In this document: piece by piece, positions 7,435 to 13,909 of the stretch
How the letters are laid out: each line of letters opens with the position of its first letter
Position numbering within the stretch: the first letter of the stretch is position 1
Assembly (NCBI GenBank): GCA_026984895.1
Contig: JALSRF010000221.1
Location: 1 to 13,959 of the forward strand
DNA from: Paracoccaceae bacterium
GTDB taxonomy: Bacteria > Pseudomonadota > Alphaproteobacteria > Rhodobacterales > Rhodobacteraceae
Length of the DNA: 13,959 nt
Reading direction: 5' to 3'
The notes under the pieces: generated by a model
Told to the model about the DNA's origin: nothing
Database searches by the model: none
What the model saw: only the letters and a program-made list of their open reading frames with translations
Position numbers and translations under genes: made by a program

Positions 7435-7989
7435 ATGACCGAGTCGAGTGGGCTGGAGCTTGGCGAAGACACGTCGCTTTTGATCGTTGACGACGACGAA
7501 CCGTTTCTGCGGCGCCTGTCGCGCGCCATGGAAAAACGCGGTTTCAGGCCGGAAACGGCGGGATCGGTTGCCGCCGGGAAGGCGATCGCAACGGCGCGAC
7601 CCCCGGCCTATGCGGTGGTGGACCTGCGGCTTGAGGATGGAAACGGCCTGGACGTGGTCGAGACGATCCGGGCCAGGCGACCGGACAGCCGGGTCGTGGT
7701 GCTGACAGGATATGGCGCCATCGCCACGGCGGTTGCGGCGGTGAAGATCGGCGCCACAGACTATCTTTCCAAGCCGGCAGACGCCAACGACATCACCAAC
7801 GCACTTCTTGCGCGCGAGGACGAATTGCCCCCGCCGCCCGAAAACCCCATGTCGGCCGATCGCGTTCGCTGGGAACATATCCAGCGGGTCTACGAACTGT
7901 GCGACCGCAACGTGAGCGAAACCGCACGCCGGCTGAACATGCACCGCCGCACCCTGCAGCGCATCCTGGCCAAGCGCAGCCCGCGTTGA
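7435..7989 (+). CDS. regA: Global redox response regulator RegA/PrrA
   Basis: The product is 184 aa, the same length as R. sphaeroides PrrA as I recall it. The receiver domain carries acidic residues Asp19-Asp20, the phosphoacceptor Asp63 in VVDLRLEDGNG, Thr91 in TGYGAIATA and Lys113 in SKPAD. A proline-rich linker (LPPPP, 131-135) leads to a Fis-type helix-turn-helix at about 145-184, containing the family hallmark SETARRLNMHRRTLQRI. GAGGA precedes the ATG by about 8 nt. Phospho-RegA controls photosynthesis (where present), respiration, carbon and nitrogen fixation and hydrogen metabolism genes. The C-terminal 50 residues are almost invariant in the family and match here, so DNA specificity should be the classical RegA type. 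Confidence 0.98.
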   Translation: MTESSGLELGEDTSLLIVDDDEPFLRRLSRAMEKRGFRPETAGSVAAGKAIATARPPAYAVVDLRLEDGNGLDVVETIRARRPDSRVVVLTGYGAIATAVAAVKIGATDYLSKPADANDITNALLAREDELPPPPENPMSADRVRWEHIQRVYELCDRNVSETARRLNMHRRTLQRILAKRSPR

Positions 7990-8100
7990 GGCGCGGCATC
8001 GGCGGCATTTCCGTCTGGCTGGCCGCAGTGCCTGGCGCGGACATGTTGACACCGCGCCCGTTCGGTGTGCTCGATGGGCCGAAAGCCGCGGGACGGTCGC

Positions 8101-9528
8101 ATGTATCTGATTGAATATCACACGCTTATCGTGGTCGGGTTCTCGCTGCGCATCTTCCTGCGCGACGCGATGCTGCCCTCTGCCAGAATGGCATGGTTCT
8201 TCGTGATCGTGATGGTGCCGCTGGCCGGGGCCGTGCTCTACTTCCTTTTCGGCGAGGTGGATATCGGACGCAGGGCGATCCGGCAGCAGCAGCAGATATC
8301 CGCCATCATCCGAACGCATGCCGGGCCGGCCTACGGAAGGATGGAGGACATAGACCGGCTTGTGCCGCCGCCGCTGCGCGCGCCATCGCGCTGCATGGCT
8401 TCGGTCAACGGGTTTTGGGCCGTGCCCGGCAACCGGGTCGAACTGATGCCCGATGGGCAGAGCGCGCGCGCGCGCCTGATCGAGGACATCGACAGGGCGA
8501 CATCGCAGGTGCATGTCCTGTGCTACATCTGGCTGGAGGACCAGACCGGGACGAACGTGGCCCGGGCCCTGATCCGCGCAGCGGGGCGTGGGGTGAAATG
8601 CCGTGTCATGGTCGATGCCATGGGCTCGCTGGCCTTCACCCGGTCCGCCCTGTGGAAGGAGATGTCCCGGGCAGGGGTGGAAACCGCCGTTGCCCTGCCG
8701 TTTCACAAACTGATCCGCACCATGATGACCAGCCGGCTGGACCTGCGCAATCACCGAAAGATCGTGGTGATCGACGGCCAGGTCACCTATTGCGGAAGTC
8801 AGAACTGCGCCGATCCGCAATTCCGCATCAAGGAAAGATACGGGCCCTGGGTCGATATCGTCCTGCGGATCGACGGGCCGATTGCGGCCCAGAACCAGAT
8901 CCTTTTCGCAAGCGACTGGATGAAAGAGGTCAGCACGCCGCCCGAAGTATTTCAGATCGATGCGCGGCGCCATCCCGAGGGCGTCAGCGCGCAGGCCGTC
9001 GGCGACGGGCCGACCGAGCGAAGCGGAGGATCGCCTCAGGTTTTCGTCAGTCTGATGGAGGCGGCTTCCGAAGAGCTGATCATCACGACACCGTATTTCG
9101 TGCCCGATCCGACGGTCATAGAGGCCCTGTGCGCGGCGGCTTTCCGTCAGGTCCGGGTGACGCTGATCTTTCCGCGGCGCAACGATTCCTGGGTGGTGGC
9201 GGCGGTCAGCCGAAGCTACTATCGAAAACTGCTGGAGGCCGGCGCCCGGATCTATGAATTCGACAGAGGCCTGCTGCACGCCAAGACACTGACCGTTGAC
9301 GGGAAGGCCGTGTTCCTTGGCTCTTCGAACATGGACATGCGCAGCTTTGACCTGAACTACGAAAACGATGTCCTTGTGCACGACAGGGATGTGGCCCTGG
9401 CCGTGCGCGCGCGTCAGCTTGACTATCTGGCGCAGTCGGTTCCGGTGCAACTGGACGAGGTGACCGGCTGGTCCTATCCGCGCCGGATCTGGCAGAACGT
9501 CATGGCCACGCTGGGCCCGGTGCTGTAA
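8101..9528 (+). CDS. cls: Cardiolipin synthase-type phospholipase D family protein
   Basis: The product is 475 aa. Two N-terminal hydrophobic segments (about 8-22 and 31-50, PLDc_N-like) anchor it in the inner membrane, followed by two phospholipase D HKD motifs: HRKIVVID at 218-225 with GSQN downstream, and HAKTLTVD at 393-400 with GSSNMD downstream. This is the bacterial ClsA architecture, which makes cardiolipin by transferring a phosphatidyl group between two phosphatidylglycerols. The ATG at 8101 (weak upstream GGGACGG) gives the standard membrane start. In-frame GTG 8065 and ATG 8074 are possible but add only polar residues. It follows regA by 111 nt and ends 65 nt before the convergent HD gene. 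That gap holds only a bulged GC-rich stem (about 9534-9557) without a T-run. Exact substrate preference cannot be read from sequence. Confidence 0.88.
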   Translation: MYLIEYHTLIVVGFSLRIFLRDAMLPSARMAWFFVIVMVPLAGAVLYFLFGEVDIGRRAIRQQQQISAIIRTHAGPAYGRMEDIDRLVPPPLRAPSRCMASVNGFWAVPGNRVELMPDGQSARARLIEDIDRATSQVHVLCYIWLEDQTGTNVARALIRAAGRGVKCRVMVDAMGSLAFTRSALWKEMSRAGVETAVALPFHKLIRTMMTSRLDLRNHRKIVVIDGQVTYCGSQNCADPQFRIKERYGPWVDIVLRIDGPIAAQNQILFASDWMKEVSTPPEVFQIDARRHPEGVSAQAVGDGPTERSGGSPQVFVSLMEAASEELIITTPYFVPDPTVIEALCAAAFRQVRVTLIFPRRNDSWVVAAVSRSYYRKLLEAGARIYEFDRGLLHAKTLTVDGKAVFLGSSNMDMRSFDLNYENDVLVHDRDVALAVRARQLDYLAQSVPVQLDEVTGWSYPRRIWQNVMATLGPVL

Positions 9529-9593
9529 TGCCCGGTGCGGCCGCGGCTGCCGCCACCGCTGCCACCGCTGCACCGCGACGCTCACCGCCCCGG

Positions 9594-10181
9594 TCACATC
9601 CGCGACAACAGTTCCCGGTGCCGGGCGGTGAAGGCGTTTCGCGCCTCGATCGGGGGACGCAGACGGATCGAGCACCCCCTGATCAGCGTCTTGTCGGGCT
9701 TTCCGAAAAGCCGGTTCGCCTCGGCTTCGTCAAAGCCGGCAATCCGGGTGGCCTCCAGCCGGGCGCTGAGCCTGTCGGCGGCCTTGATCCCCCGCTTTAT
9801 CGCCGCCGGGATCGTCGCCGGCAGGCCGAAGCGCAGATGGATGGCCGCGCTCAACCGCTGGTCCAGCGCCTCATAGCCGGGGCCGACCGCCGCCTTGACC
9901 GGAGAAATCATGTCGCCGATCACGTATTCCGGCGCGTCATGCAGCAGCGCCGCCAGACGCCAGCGCACGGCAATGCCCCGGTTCATGGCGGCGAACAGCT
10001 GTTCCACCAGCAACGAATGCTCGGCCACCGAATAGGGATAATCGCCCCGGGTCTGCCCGTTCCAGCGCGCCACGAAGGCAAGACCGTGTGCGATATCCTC
10101 GATCTCGATGTCCATCGGCGTCGGATCCAGCAGATCCAGCCGCCGCCCCGACAGCATCCTTTGCCATGCGCGCCTTGTCAT
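9594..10181 (-). CDS. HD-domain phosphohydrolase, YfbR-like (COG1896)
   Basis: The product is 195 aa from ATG 10181. Metal-binding HD-domain residues are visible: His55 in YSVAEHSLLVEQL, the His81-Asp82 pair in ALLHDAPEY, and Asp136 in AADRL. This order matches the YfbR-like family of HD hydrolases, whose characterised members are 5'-deoxynucleotidases. The start MTRRAWQRMLSGRRLDLLDP fits how alphaproteobacterial relatives begin; an in-frame ATG three codons upstream (10190) is equally possible. The open frame beyond that, up to 10355, is non-homologous and would overlap the ahcY start. It is convergent with cls and divergent from ahcY. A perfect TTGACA lies on its strand at 10277-10272, but no good -10 follows. 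Substrate is not deducible. Confidence 0.85.
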   Translation of the reverse strand: MTRRAWQRMLSGRRLDLLDPTPMDIEIEDIAHGLAFVARWNGQTRGDYPYSVAEHSLLVEQLFAAMNRGIAVRWRLAALLHDAPEYVIGDMISPVKAAVGPGYEALDQRLSAAIHLRFGLPATIPAAIKRGIKAADRLSARLEATRIAGFDEAEANRLFGKPDKTLIRGCSIRLRPPIEARNAFTARHRELLSRM

Positions 10182-10274
10182 GGTCGGCATCCGCCCCGCA
10201 GGTTTCGGTATGTTCCCGGGCGTCCCGTCCGACCGCCCCTGTCGCGCGCAGTCTTGCGTTTTGCGCCGCATTGT

Positions 10275-10305
10275 CAATCGGTGCGCATTGCGAACGCGCC
10301 GATTG
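10275..10305. promoter_or_regulatory. 11-bp dyad / hairpin in the ahcY leader region
   Basis: CAATCGGTGCG (10275-10285) pairs with CGCGCCGATTG (10295-10305) around a 9-nt loop; every position pairs, with one G-U wobble. No T-run follows, so it is not an ordinary terminator. It ends 42 nt before the inferred ahcY TTG start and borders a TTGACA on the opposite strand. It could be an operator dyad for a regulator of ahcY and/or the HD gene, or an RNA element in the ahcY leader. It does not match SAM, SAH or SAM/SAH riboswitch cores that I can recall. Confidence 0.45.
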
Positions 10306-10347
10306 GGTGATAGCACCGCCCCGAACATGACATGGCGGAGAAACGCG

Positions 10348-11742
10348 TTGACCAAGGACTACATCGTAAAGGACATTTCGCTTGCCGATTTCGGTCGCAA
10401 GGAACTGAACATAGCGGAAACCGAAATGCCGGGGCTGATGGCATTGCGCGAGGAATACGGCGACAGCAAGCCGCTGAAGGGCGCGCGCATCGCCGGCAGC
10501 CTGCACATGACGATCCAGACGGCGGTGCTGATCGAAACGCTGGTGCGCCTGGGGGCCGAGGTGCGCTGGGCCTCGTGCAACATCTTTTCGACCCAGGACC
10601 ACGCAGCGGCGGCGATTGCCGCGGGCGGCACGCCGGTTTTCGCGATCAAGGGCGAAACCCTGCCCGAATACTGGGACTATGCCGACCGCATCTTCCAGTT
10701 TCCCGAGGGCACCGCAAACCTGATTCTCGACGATGGCGGCGACGCGACGCTGTATGTCCTGTTGGGCGCGCGGGTCGAAAACGGCGAAGAAGACCTGATC
10801 GCCGTGCCGACATCGGAAGAGGAAGAGGCCCTGTTTGCCCAGATCCGCAAGCGGATGAAGGAAAGCCCCGGCTGGTTCACCAGGCAGCGCGAGGCAATCA
10901 AGGGCGTCAGCGAGGAAACCACCACCGGCGTGCACCGGCTCTATGAGCTGATGAAGGAAGGCCAGCTGCCTTTCCCGGCGATCAACGTGAACGACAGCGT
11001 TACCAAGTCGAAGTTCGACAACAAGTATGGCTGCCGCGAAAGCCTGGTGGACGGGATCCGGCGCGCCACCGACACGATGATGGCCGGCAAGGTCGCCGTG
11101 GTCTGCGGCTATGGCGACGTGGGCAAGGGCTCGGCCGCCAGCTTGCGCGGGGCCGGGGCACGGGTGAAAGTCACCGAAATAGACCCTATTTGCGCGCTTC
11201 AGGCGGCAATGGACGGGTTCGAGGTTGTGCGTCTTGAGGACGTGGTTTCGGATGCCGACATCTTCGTGACCACCACCGGTAACAGGGACGTGATCCGCAT
11301 CGAGCACATGCGCGAGATGAAGGACATGGCAATCGTCGGCAACATCGGCCATTTCGACAATGAAATCCAGGTGGCGGCGCTGAAGAACCACAAGTGGACC
11401 AACATCAAGGACCAGGTGGACATGATCGAGATGCCCTCGGGCAACCGCATCATCCTGCTCAGCGAAGGCCGGCTTTTGAACCTGGGCAACGCCACCGGGC
11501 ACCCGAGTTTCGTGATGAGCGCCTCTTTCACCAACCAGGTGCTGGCGCAGATCGAACTGTGGACCCGCGGCGACACCTACAGGAACGAGGTCTACATCCT
11601 GCCCAAGCACCTGGACGAAAAGGTCGCCCGCCTGCATCTGGACCGCATCGGCGTGAAACTGTCGAAGCTGGACAAGGCGCAGGCCGATTACATCGGGGTG
11701 CCCGTGGACGGGCCGTTCAAGCCGGAACATTACCGCTACTGA
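10348..11742 (+). CDS. ahcY: Adenosylhomocysteinase (S-adenosylhomocysteine hydrolase)
   Basis: The product is 464 aa from a TTG start at 10348. The enzyme reversibly splits S-adenosylhomocysteine into adenosine and homocysteine, relieving product inhibition of methyltransferases in the methyl cycle. Visible are SLHMTIQTA with His53, ILDDGGDAT near 127-134, Glu190 in EETTTG, Lys220 and Asp224 in VTKSKFDNKYG, the NAD-binding GYGDVGKG (254-261), VGNIGHFDNE, and the C-terminal KPEHYRY that closes the neighbouring subunit's NAD site. The insert at about 143-180 is typical of bacterial long-form enzymes. TTG is preferred because GGCGGAG lies 8 nt upstream and the Rhodobacter protein starts at the same point (DYIVKDI). 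ATG 10327, 21 nt upstream in frame, has no Shine-Dalgarno sequence. The HD gene is divergent; DUF2853 follows on the same strand. Confidence 0.97.
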   Translation: MTKDYIVKDISLADFGRKELNIAETEMPGLMALREEYGDSKPLKGARIAGSLHMTIQTAVLIETLVRLGAEVRWASCNIFSTQDHAAAAIAAGGTPVFAIKGETLPEYWDYADRIFQFPEGTANLILDDGGDATLYVLLGARVENGEEDLIAVPTSEEEEALFAQIRKRMKESPGWFTRQREAIKGVSEETTTGVHRLYELMKEGQLPFPAINVNDSVTKSKFDNKYGCRESLVDGIRRATDTMMAGKVAVVCGYGDVGKGSAASLRGAGARVKVTEIDPICALQAAMDGFEVVRLEDVVSDADIFVTTTGNRDVIRIEHMREMKDMAIVGNIGHFDNEIQVAALKNHKWTNIKDQVDMIEMPSGNRIILLSEGRLLNLGNATGHPSFVMSASFTNQVLAQIELWTRGDTYRNEVYILPKHLDEKVARLHLDRIGVKLSKLDKAQADYIGVPVDGPFKPEHYRY

Positions 11743-11796
11743 GAACGGTTGCCGAAGACGCGCCGGCGGCGAGGCGTTGGCGGGAATCGGCTGCCG

Positions 11797-11823
11797 GGGG
11801 AAATTCGTGCCAAGTTTCCCTTT
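11797..11823 (+). terminator. Possible weak terminator after ahcY
   Basis: GGGGAAA (11797-11803) can pair with TTTCCCT (11815-11821; one wobble) around an 11-nt loop, followed by a very short T-run (TTT). It lies 54 nt past the ahcY stop and before the likely DUF2853 promoter. The stem is short and the T-tract poor, so some readthrough is likely if it works at all. Confidence 0.3.
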
Positions 11824-11849
11824 GTGCGGCCCGATTTCCCGACTACACT
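11822..11849 (+). promoter_or_regulatory. Possible promoter of the DUF2853 gene
   Basis: TTGTGC (11822-11827; 3 of 6) and TACACT (11844-11849; 4 of 6) are 16 nt apart, with a predicted leader of about 60 nt before the ATG at 11917. The -10 is reasonable and the -35 weak. This 174-nt gap otherwise holds only the weak hairpin after ahcY. Confidence 0.35.
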
Positions 11850-11916
11850 TCGCCGCGAGCCGTGATACAAGGCTTCACGCGAGAAACAGTACATCACATC
11901 CGGTGGGAGTAAACTT

Positions 11917-12258
11917 ATGGGAAAACGAGACGACCTGATCGCGCAATATGCCGACGATTTGAAAAACAAATGCGGCATGACACCCGACATGGACCTTCTG
12001 ACCAAGGTCACGATCGGATGTGGTCCGGCGATTTACAATGCTGACGCTTCCACCGTGGCGGCGACGCAGCCGGACGAACTGGAAACGGTCAAGAACAACT
12101 TCCTGATGAAAAAGCTGGGGCTGCCCGACGGCCCCGAGCTGATGGACGCGATCAACAAGGCGATCGATACCTACGGCCGGTCCGAGCGCAACAAGTACCG
12201 CGCCGTGATCTACTACATGCTGACCAAGCATTTCGGCAAGGAATCGGTCTACGGCTGA
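11917..12258 (+). CDS. DUF2853 family protein, function unknown
   Basis: The product is 113 aa, the full usual length for DUF2853. The ATG is preceded by GGTGGGAG at about 8 nt. Recognisable family stretches are the N-terminal helix MGKRDDLIAQYADDLK, the centre TPDMDLLTKVT with IYNADASTVA, and the C-terminal YGRSERNKYRAVIYYMLTKHF. It has no signal peptide or membrane segment and looks like a small soluble, mostly helical cytoplasmic protein. The family is widespread in alphaproteobacteria and some other Gram-negatives, and I know of no assigned function. It sits 174 nt after ahcY with a likely promoter of its own, and a strong terminator follows 25 nt after its stop, so it is probably monocistronic. 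Confidence 0.88.
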   Translation: MGKRDDLIAQYADDLKNKCGMTPDMDLLTKVTIGCGPAIYNADASTVAATQPDELETVKNNFLMKKLGLPDGPELMDAINKAIDTYGRSERNKYRAVIYYMLTKHFGKESVYG

Positions 12259-12282
12259 CCCGTTCCGAAGCCGACAGGCAAG

Positions 12283-12307
12283 CGCCCGCTGCAAGGCGGG
12301 CGTTTTT
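12283..12307 (+). terminator. Intrinsic terminator of the DUF2853 gene
   Basis: CGCCCGC (12283-12289) pairs with GCGGGCG (12296-12302). The loop TGCAAG can close further as a T-G pair around a GCAA tetraloop. The stem is followed directly by TTTTT (12303-12307), with AAG upstream able to pair into the T-run. This is a textbook rho-independent terminator 25 nt after the stop codon. Confidence 0.9.
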
Positions 12308-12525
12308 GCATCTGGATTTTAGCCGAATTCTAGATACTTAGCATTTGCTTCGCGGCCCGGATTTTCGTAGCGTCCTTTCATGGCCAGGACGGCCGGGACC
12401 TTTTACAGAACACATGTGGTGCTAAGGGAACATGTGGGGTGGCGGAGGGTCCCGTGGGGTCGGGGCCCTCCAATTTCTTTCAGGACAGTCCAGATGGTCA
12501 ACGGCGCCGGGCGCCGGGCGGTGCG
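12308..12525. other. Structured 218-bp gap between convergent DUF2853 and EVE genes
   Basis: No credible gene is seen. The left part (12312-12347) is AT-rich for this genome and contains EcoRI/XbaI-like palindromes, but no clear promoter. Further right are: a stem of CGTCCT with AGGACG (12371-12376 with 12386-12391); two copies of ACATGTGG (12412-12419 and 12430-12437, 18 bp apart); a long hairpin at 12444-12471; and CGGGACC (12394-12400), which can pair with GGTCCCG (12448-12454), the 5' arm of that hairpin. The region could be a remnant, a small RNA gene, or simply termination structure for the two converging transcripts. Confidence 0.4.
12444..12471. terminator. Strong GC-rich hairpin between convergent genes
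   Basis: GGAGGGTCCCG (12444-12454) pairs with CGGGGCCCTCC (12461-12471) around a 6-nt loop TGGGGT, with one G-T wobble in 11 pairs. On the plus strand it is followed by AATTTCTTT, a poor T-tract. On the minus strand, downstream of the EVE stop at 12526, no T-run follows. It may be a bidirectional or rho-assisted terminator, or part of a small RNA. Confidence 0.35.
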
Positions 12526-12942
12526 TCAGCTCATGCCGGCAAGCGCGCAGACCACCTGCCACTCGGCCGGGCGGACGGGCTGCACCGAAAGCCGCGAGTT
12601 GTTGACCAGAACCATTTCCGCAAGGCGCGGGTCCTGTTTGCACATCTCCAGGGTCACGGGTTCAGGCAGGGATCGCACCGCCCGGACATCGACGCATTCC
12701 CAACGCGCATCGTCCGTCGTGCTGTCGGGGTGCGCTTCGGCGCAGACCTCGACAATGCCCACGATCGCCTTCTGTTTCAGCGAGTGATAGAAAAACCCCA
12801 GATCGCCCAGCTTCATCTGGCGCATGTTGTTGCGCGCCTGGTAGTTGCGCACGCCGTCCCATTCCTCGCCGGCCGCGCCCCTGGCAAGCTGCTGTTCCCA
12901 GCTCCAGGTGTTCGGCTCGGACTTGAATAGCCAGTATTGCAT
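12526..12942 (-). CDS. EVE-domain protein (PUA-like fold)
   Basis: The product is 138 aa, the entire length of a single EVE domain. It begins with the family signature MQYWLFKSEP and continues with EWDGVRNYQARNNMR and GFFYHSLKQKAIVGI, which together form the EVE pocket edge in known structures. EVE is a PUA-related fold, and several EVE proteins bind modified bases in DNA or RNA; the ligand of stand-alone bacterial ones is unproven. The ATG start is preceded by GGAGG 9 nt upstream, inside the end of gpsA, and only 4 nt separate the two genes, so it is the last gene of the tsaD-gpsA-EVE operon. A YciI-family gene that often sits in this operon in relatives (recollection) is absent here. Confidence 0.92.
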   Translation of the reverse strand: MQYWLFKSEPNTWSWEQQLARGAAGEEWDGVRNYQARNNMRQMKLGDLGFFYHSLKQKAIVGIVEVCAEAHPDSTTDDARWECVDVRAVRSLPEPVTLEMCKQDPRLAEMVLVNNSRLSVQPVRPAEWQVVCALAGMS

Positions 12943-12946
12943 CTTC

Positions 12947-13909
12947 TCATTCCTCCCGCAGCGGCCGCGACATCAGGGATGACACGGCCCGTTGAATGGT
13001 GATTTTCCCGCCGACCAGATCCGCCACCGCCTGGGTGATCGGCATGTCCATGCCGCGGCCTGCCGCGATGTCGGCCACGGCTCGTGCCGTAGGCACGCCT
13101 TCGACCGTGGCCGATCCGCTGCCGACCCGGCCCTGTCCCAGGGCCAGACCGTAGCGGTAGTTGCGCGACTTTTCGGAGGTGCAGGTCAGCACAAGGTCAC
13201 CGAAGCCGGACAAGCCGGAAAGCGTCTCTGTTCTGGCACCAAACGCCTGAGCCAGGCGCTTCATCTCCTGGTAGCCGCGGGTCATGAGCGCCGCGCGCGC
13301 GCTTTCCCCAAGCCCGCTGCCAATGGCGATCCCGGCCGCAATGGCGATCACGTTCTTCAACGCGCCGCCAAGCTCGACGCCGGTCACATCGCTGCTGGCG
13401 TAAAGCCTGAGCGTGGGTGTCGAAAGCATGTCGCGCAGTGCATTCGCAACCTTCAGTTCGCCGGCCGCAAGGGTCAGCGCGGTCGGCAGTCCGGTGGCAA
13501 TGTCGGCGGCGAAGCCGGGGCCCGACAAGATTGCCGGAACCGCCGAGGGACAGGCCCCGGCAACGACCCCGACAGGCCCCAGGCCGGTGGCCAGATCGAC
13601 GCCCTTGCAACAGGCAACCAGCCGCCGATCCGACAGGTCTGTGGCGTGCCTTCGCACCATCGTGCCCAGCTGCTGGGTCGGAACGGCAAGAAGGCAAGTC
13701 CCGGGCAGGTCGCCGGTCCGGTGGGTCACCTCCAGGGTTTCGGGAAATGCGACCCCGGGCAGGCGCGCGCGGTTTTCCCGGGCTTCGATCATGCGCGCGG
13801 CGGCCTCGGGCGTGCGCGCAACAAGGCGCACCTGGCGTCCGGCAGCGGCGAACGCCACGGCAAGCGCCGTGCCAAAGGCGCCGGCACCCAGAACGCAGAT
13901 GCCGCTCAT
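12947..13909 (-). CDS. gpsA: NAD(P)-dependent glycerol-3-phosphate dehydrogenase
   Basis: The product is 320 aa, normal for GpsA. The enzyme reduces dihydroxyacetone phosphate to sn-glycerol 3-phosphate, the backbone for phospholipids. Visible are the Rossmann glycine motif GAGAFGTALA (8-17), CCKGVD with Lys102, SGPGFA (129-134), catalytic Lys185 in GALKNVIAIAAG, and the GDLVLTCTSEKSRN signature (237-250). The ATG at 13909 has GGAG 7 nt upstream and overlaps the tsaD stop as ATGA; the EVE gene follows after 4 nt. The tsaD-gpsA pairing is common in alphaproteobacteria. Nothing looks truncated or altered. Confidence 0.97.
   Translation of the reverse strand: MSGICVLGAGAFGTALAVAFAAAGRQVRLVARTPEAAARMIEARENRARLPGVAFPETLEVTHRTGDLPGTCLLAVPTQQLGTMVRRHATDLSDRRLVACCKGVDLATGLGPVGVVAGACPSAVPAILSGPGFAADIATGLPTALTLAAGELKVANALRDMLSTPTLRLYASSDVTGVELGGALKNVIAIAAGIAIGSGLGESARAALMTRGYQEMKRLAQAFGARTETLSGLSGFGDLVLTCTSEKSRNYRYGLALGQGRVGSGSATVEGVPTARAVADIAAGRGMDMPITQAVADLVGGKITIQRAVSSLMSRPLREE

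Noticed and set aside
8046..8075. TTGACA before cls as a promoter.
   Set aside because: The -35 is perfect but no acceptable -10 occurs at 16-18 nt; the candidates (TGCTCG, GCTCGA, CTCGAT) are poor.
8461..8475. Run of alternating GC within cls (Z-DNA-like or slippage tract).
   Set aside because: Short, in frame, encodes ordinary residues (SARARL), and such runs are common in GC-rich genomes.
9534..9557. GC-rich stem between cls and the HD gene as a terminator.
   Set aside because: The stem has a bulge and there is no T-run on either strand; tandem CCGCTGCCA-like repeats in this stretch can produce such pairing by chance.
10108..10347. Extended ahcY reading frame starting well upstream.
   Set aside because: The extra residues do not resemble AhcY, lack a ribosome site and would overlap the HD gene start. 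The family N-terminus begins at the TTG.
10201..10347. A known SAH, SAM-II or SAM/SAH riboswitch in front of ahcY.
   Set aside because: A hairpin is present, but the conserved core sequences of those classes, as far as I can recall them, are not found. Kept only as an unclassified structure.
10182..10355. Extended N-terminus for the HD-domain gene.
   Set aside because: The added stretch is basic, lacks family similarity and runs through the hairpin and into ahcY. The ATG at 10181 or 10190 matches the family start.
12380..12787. Plus-strand open frame running from the structured gap across the EVE gene.
   Set aside because: No ribosome site, low-complexity Arg/Ser/Thr-rich product, and mostly antisense to the well-recognised EVE gene.
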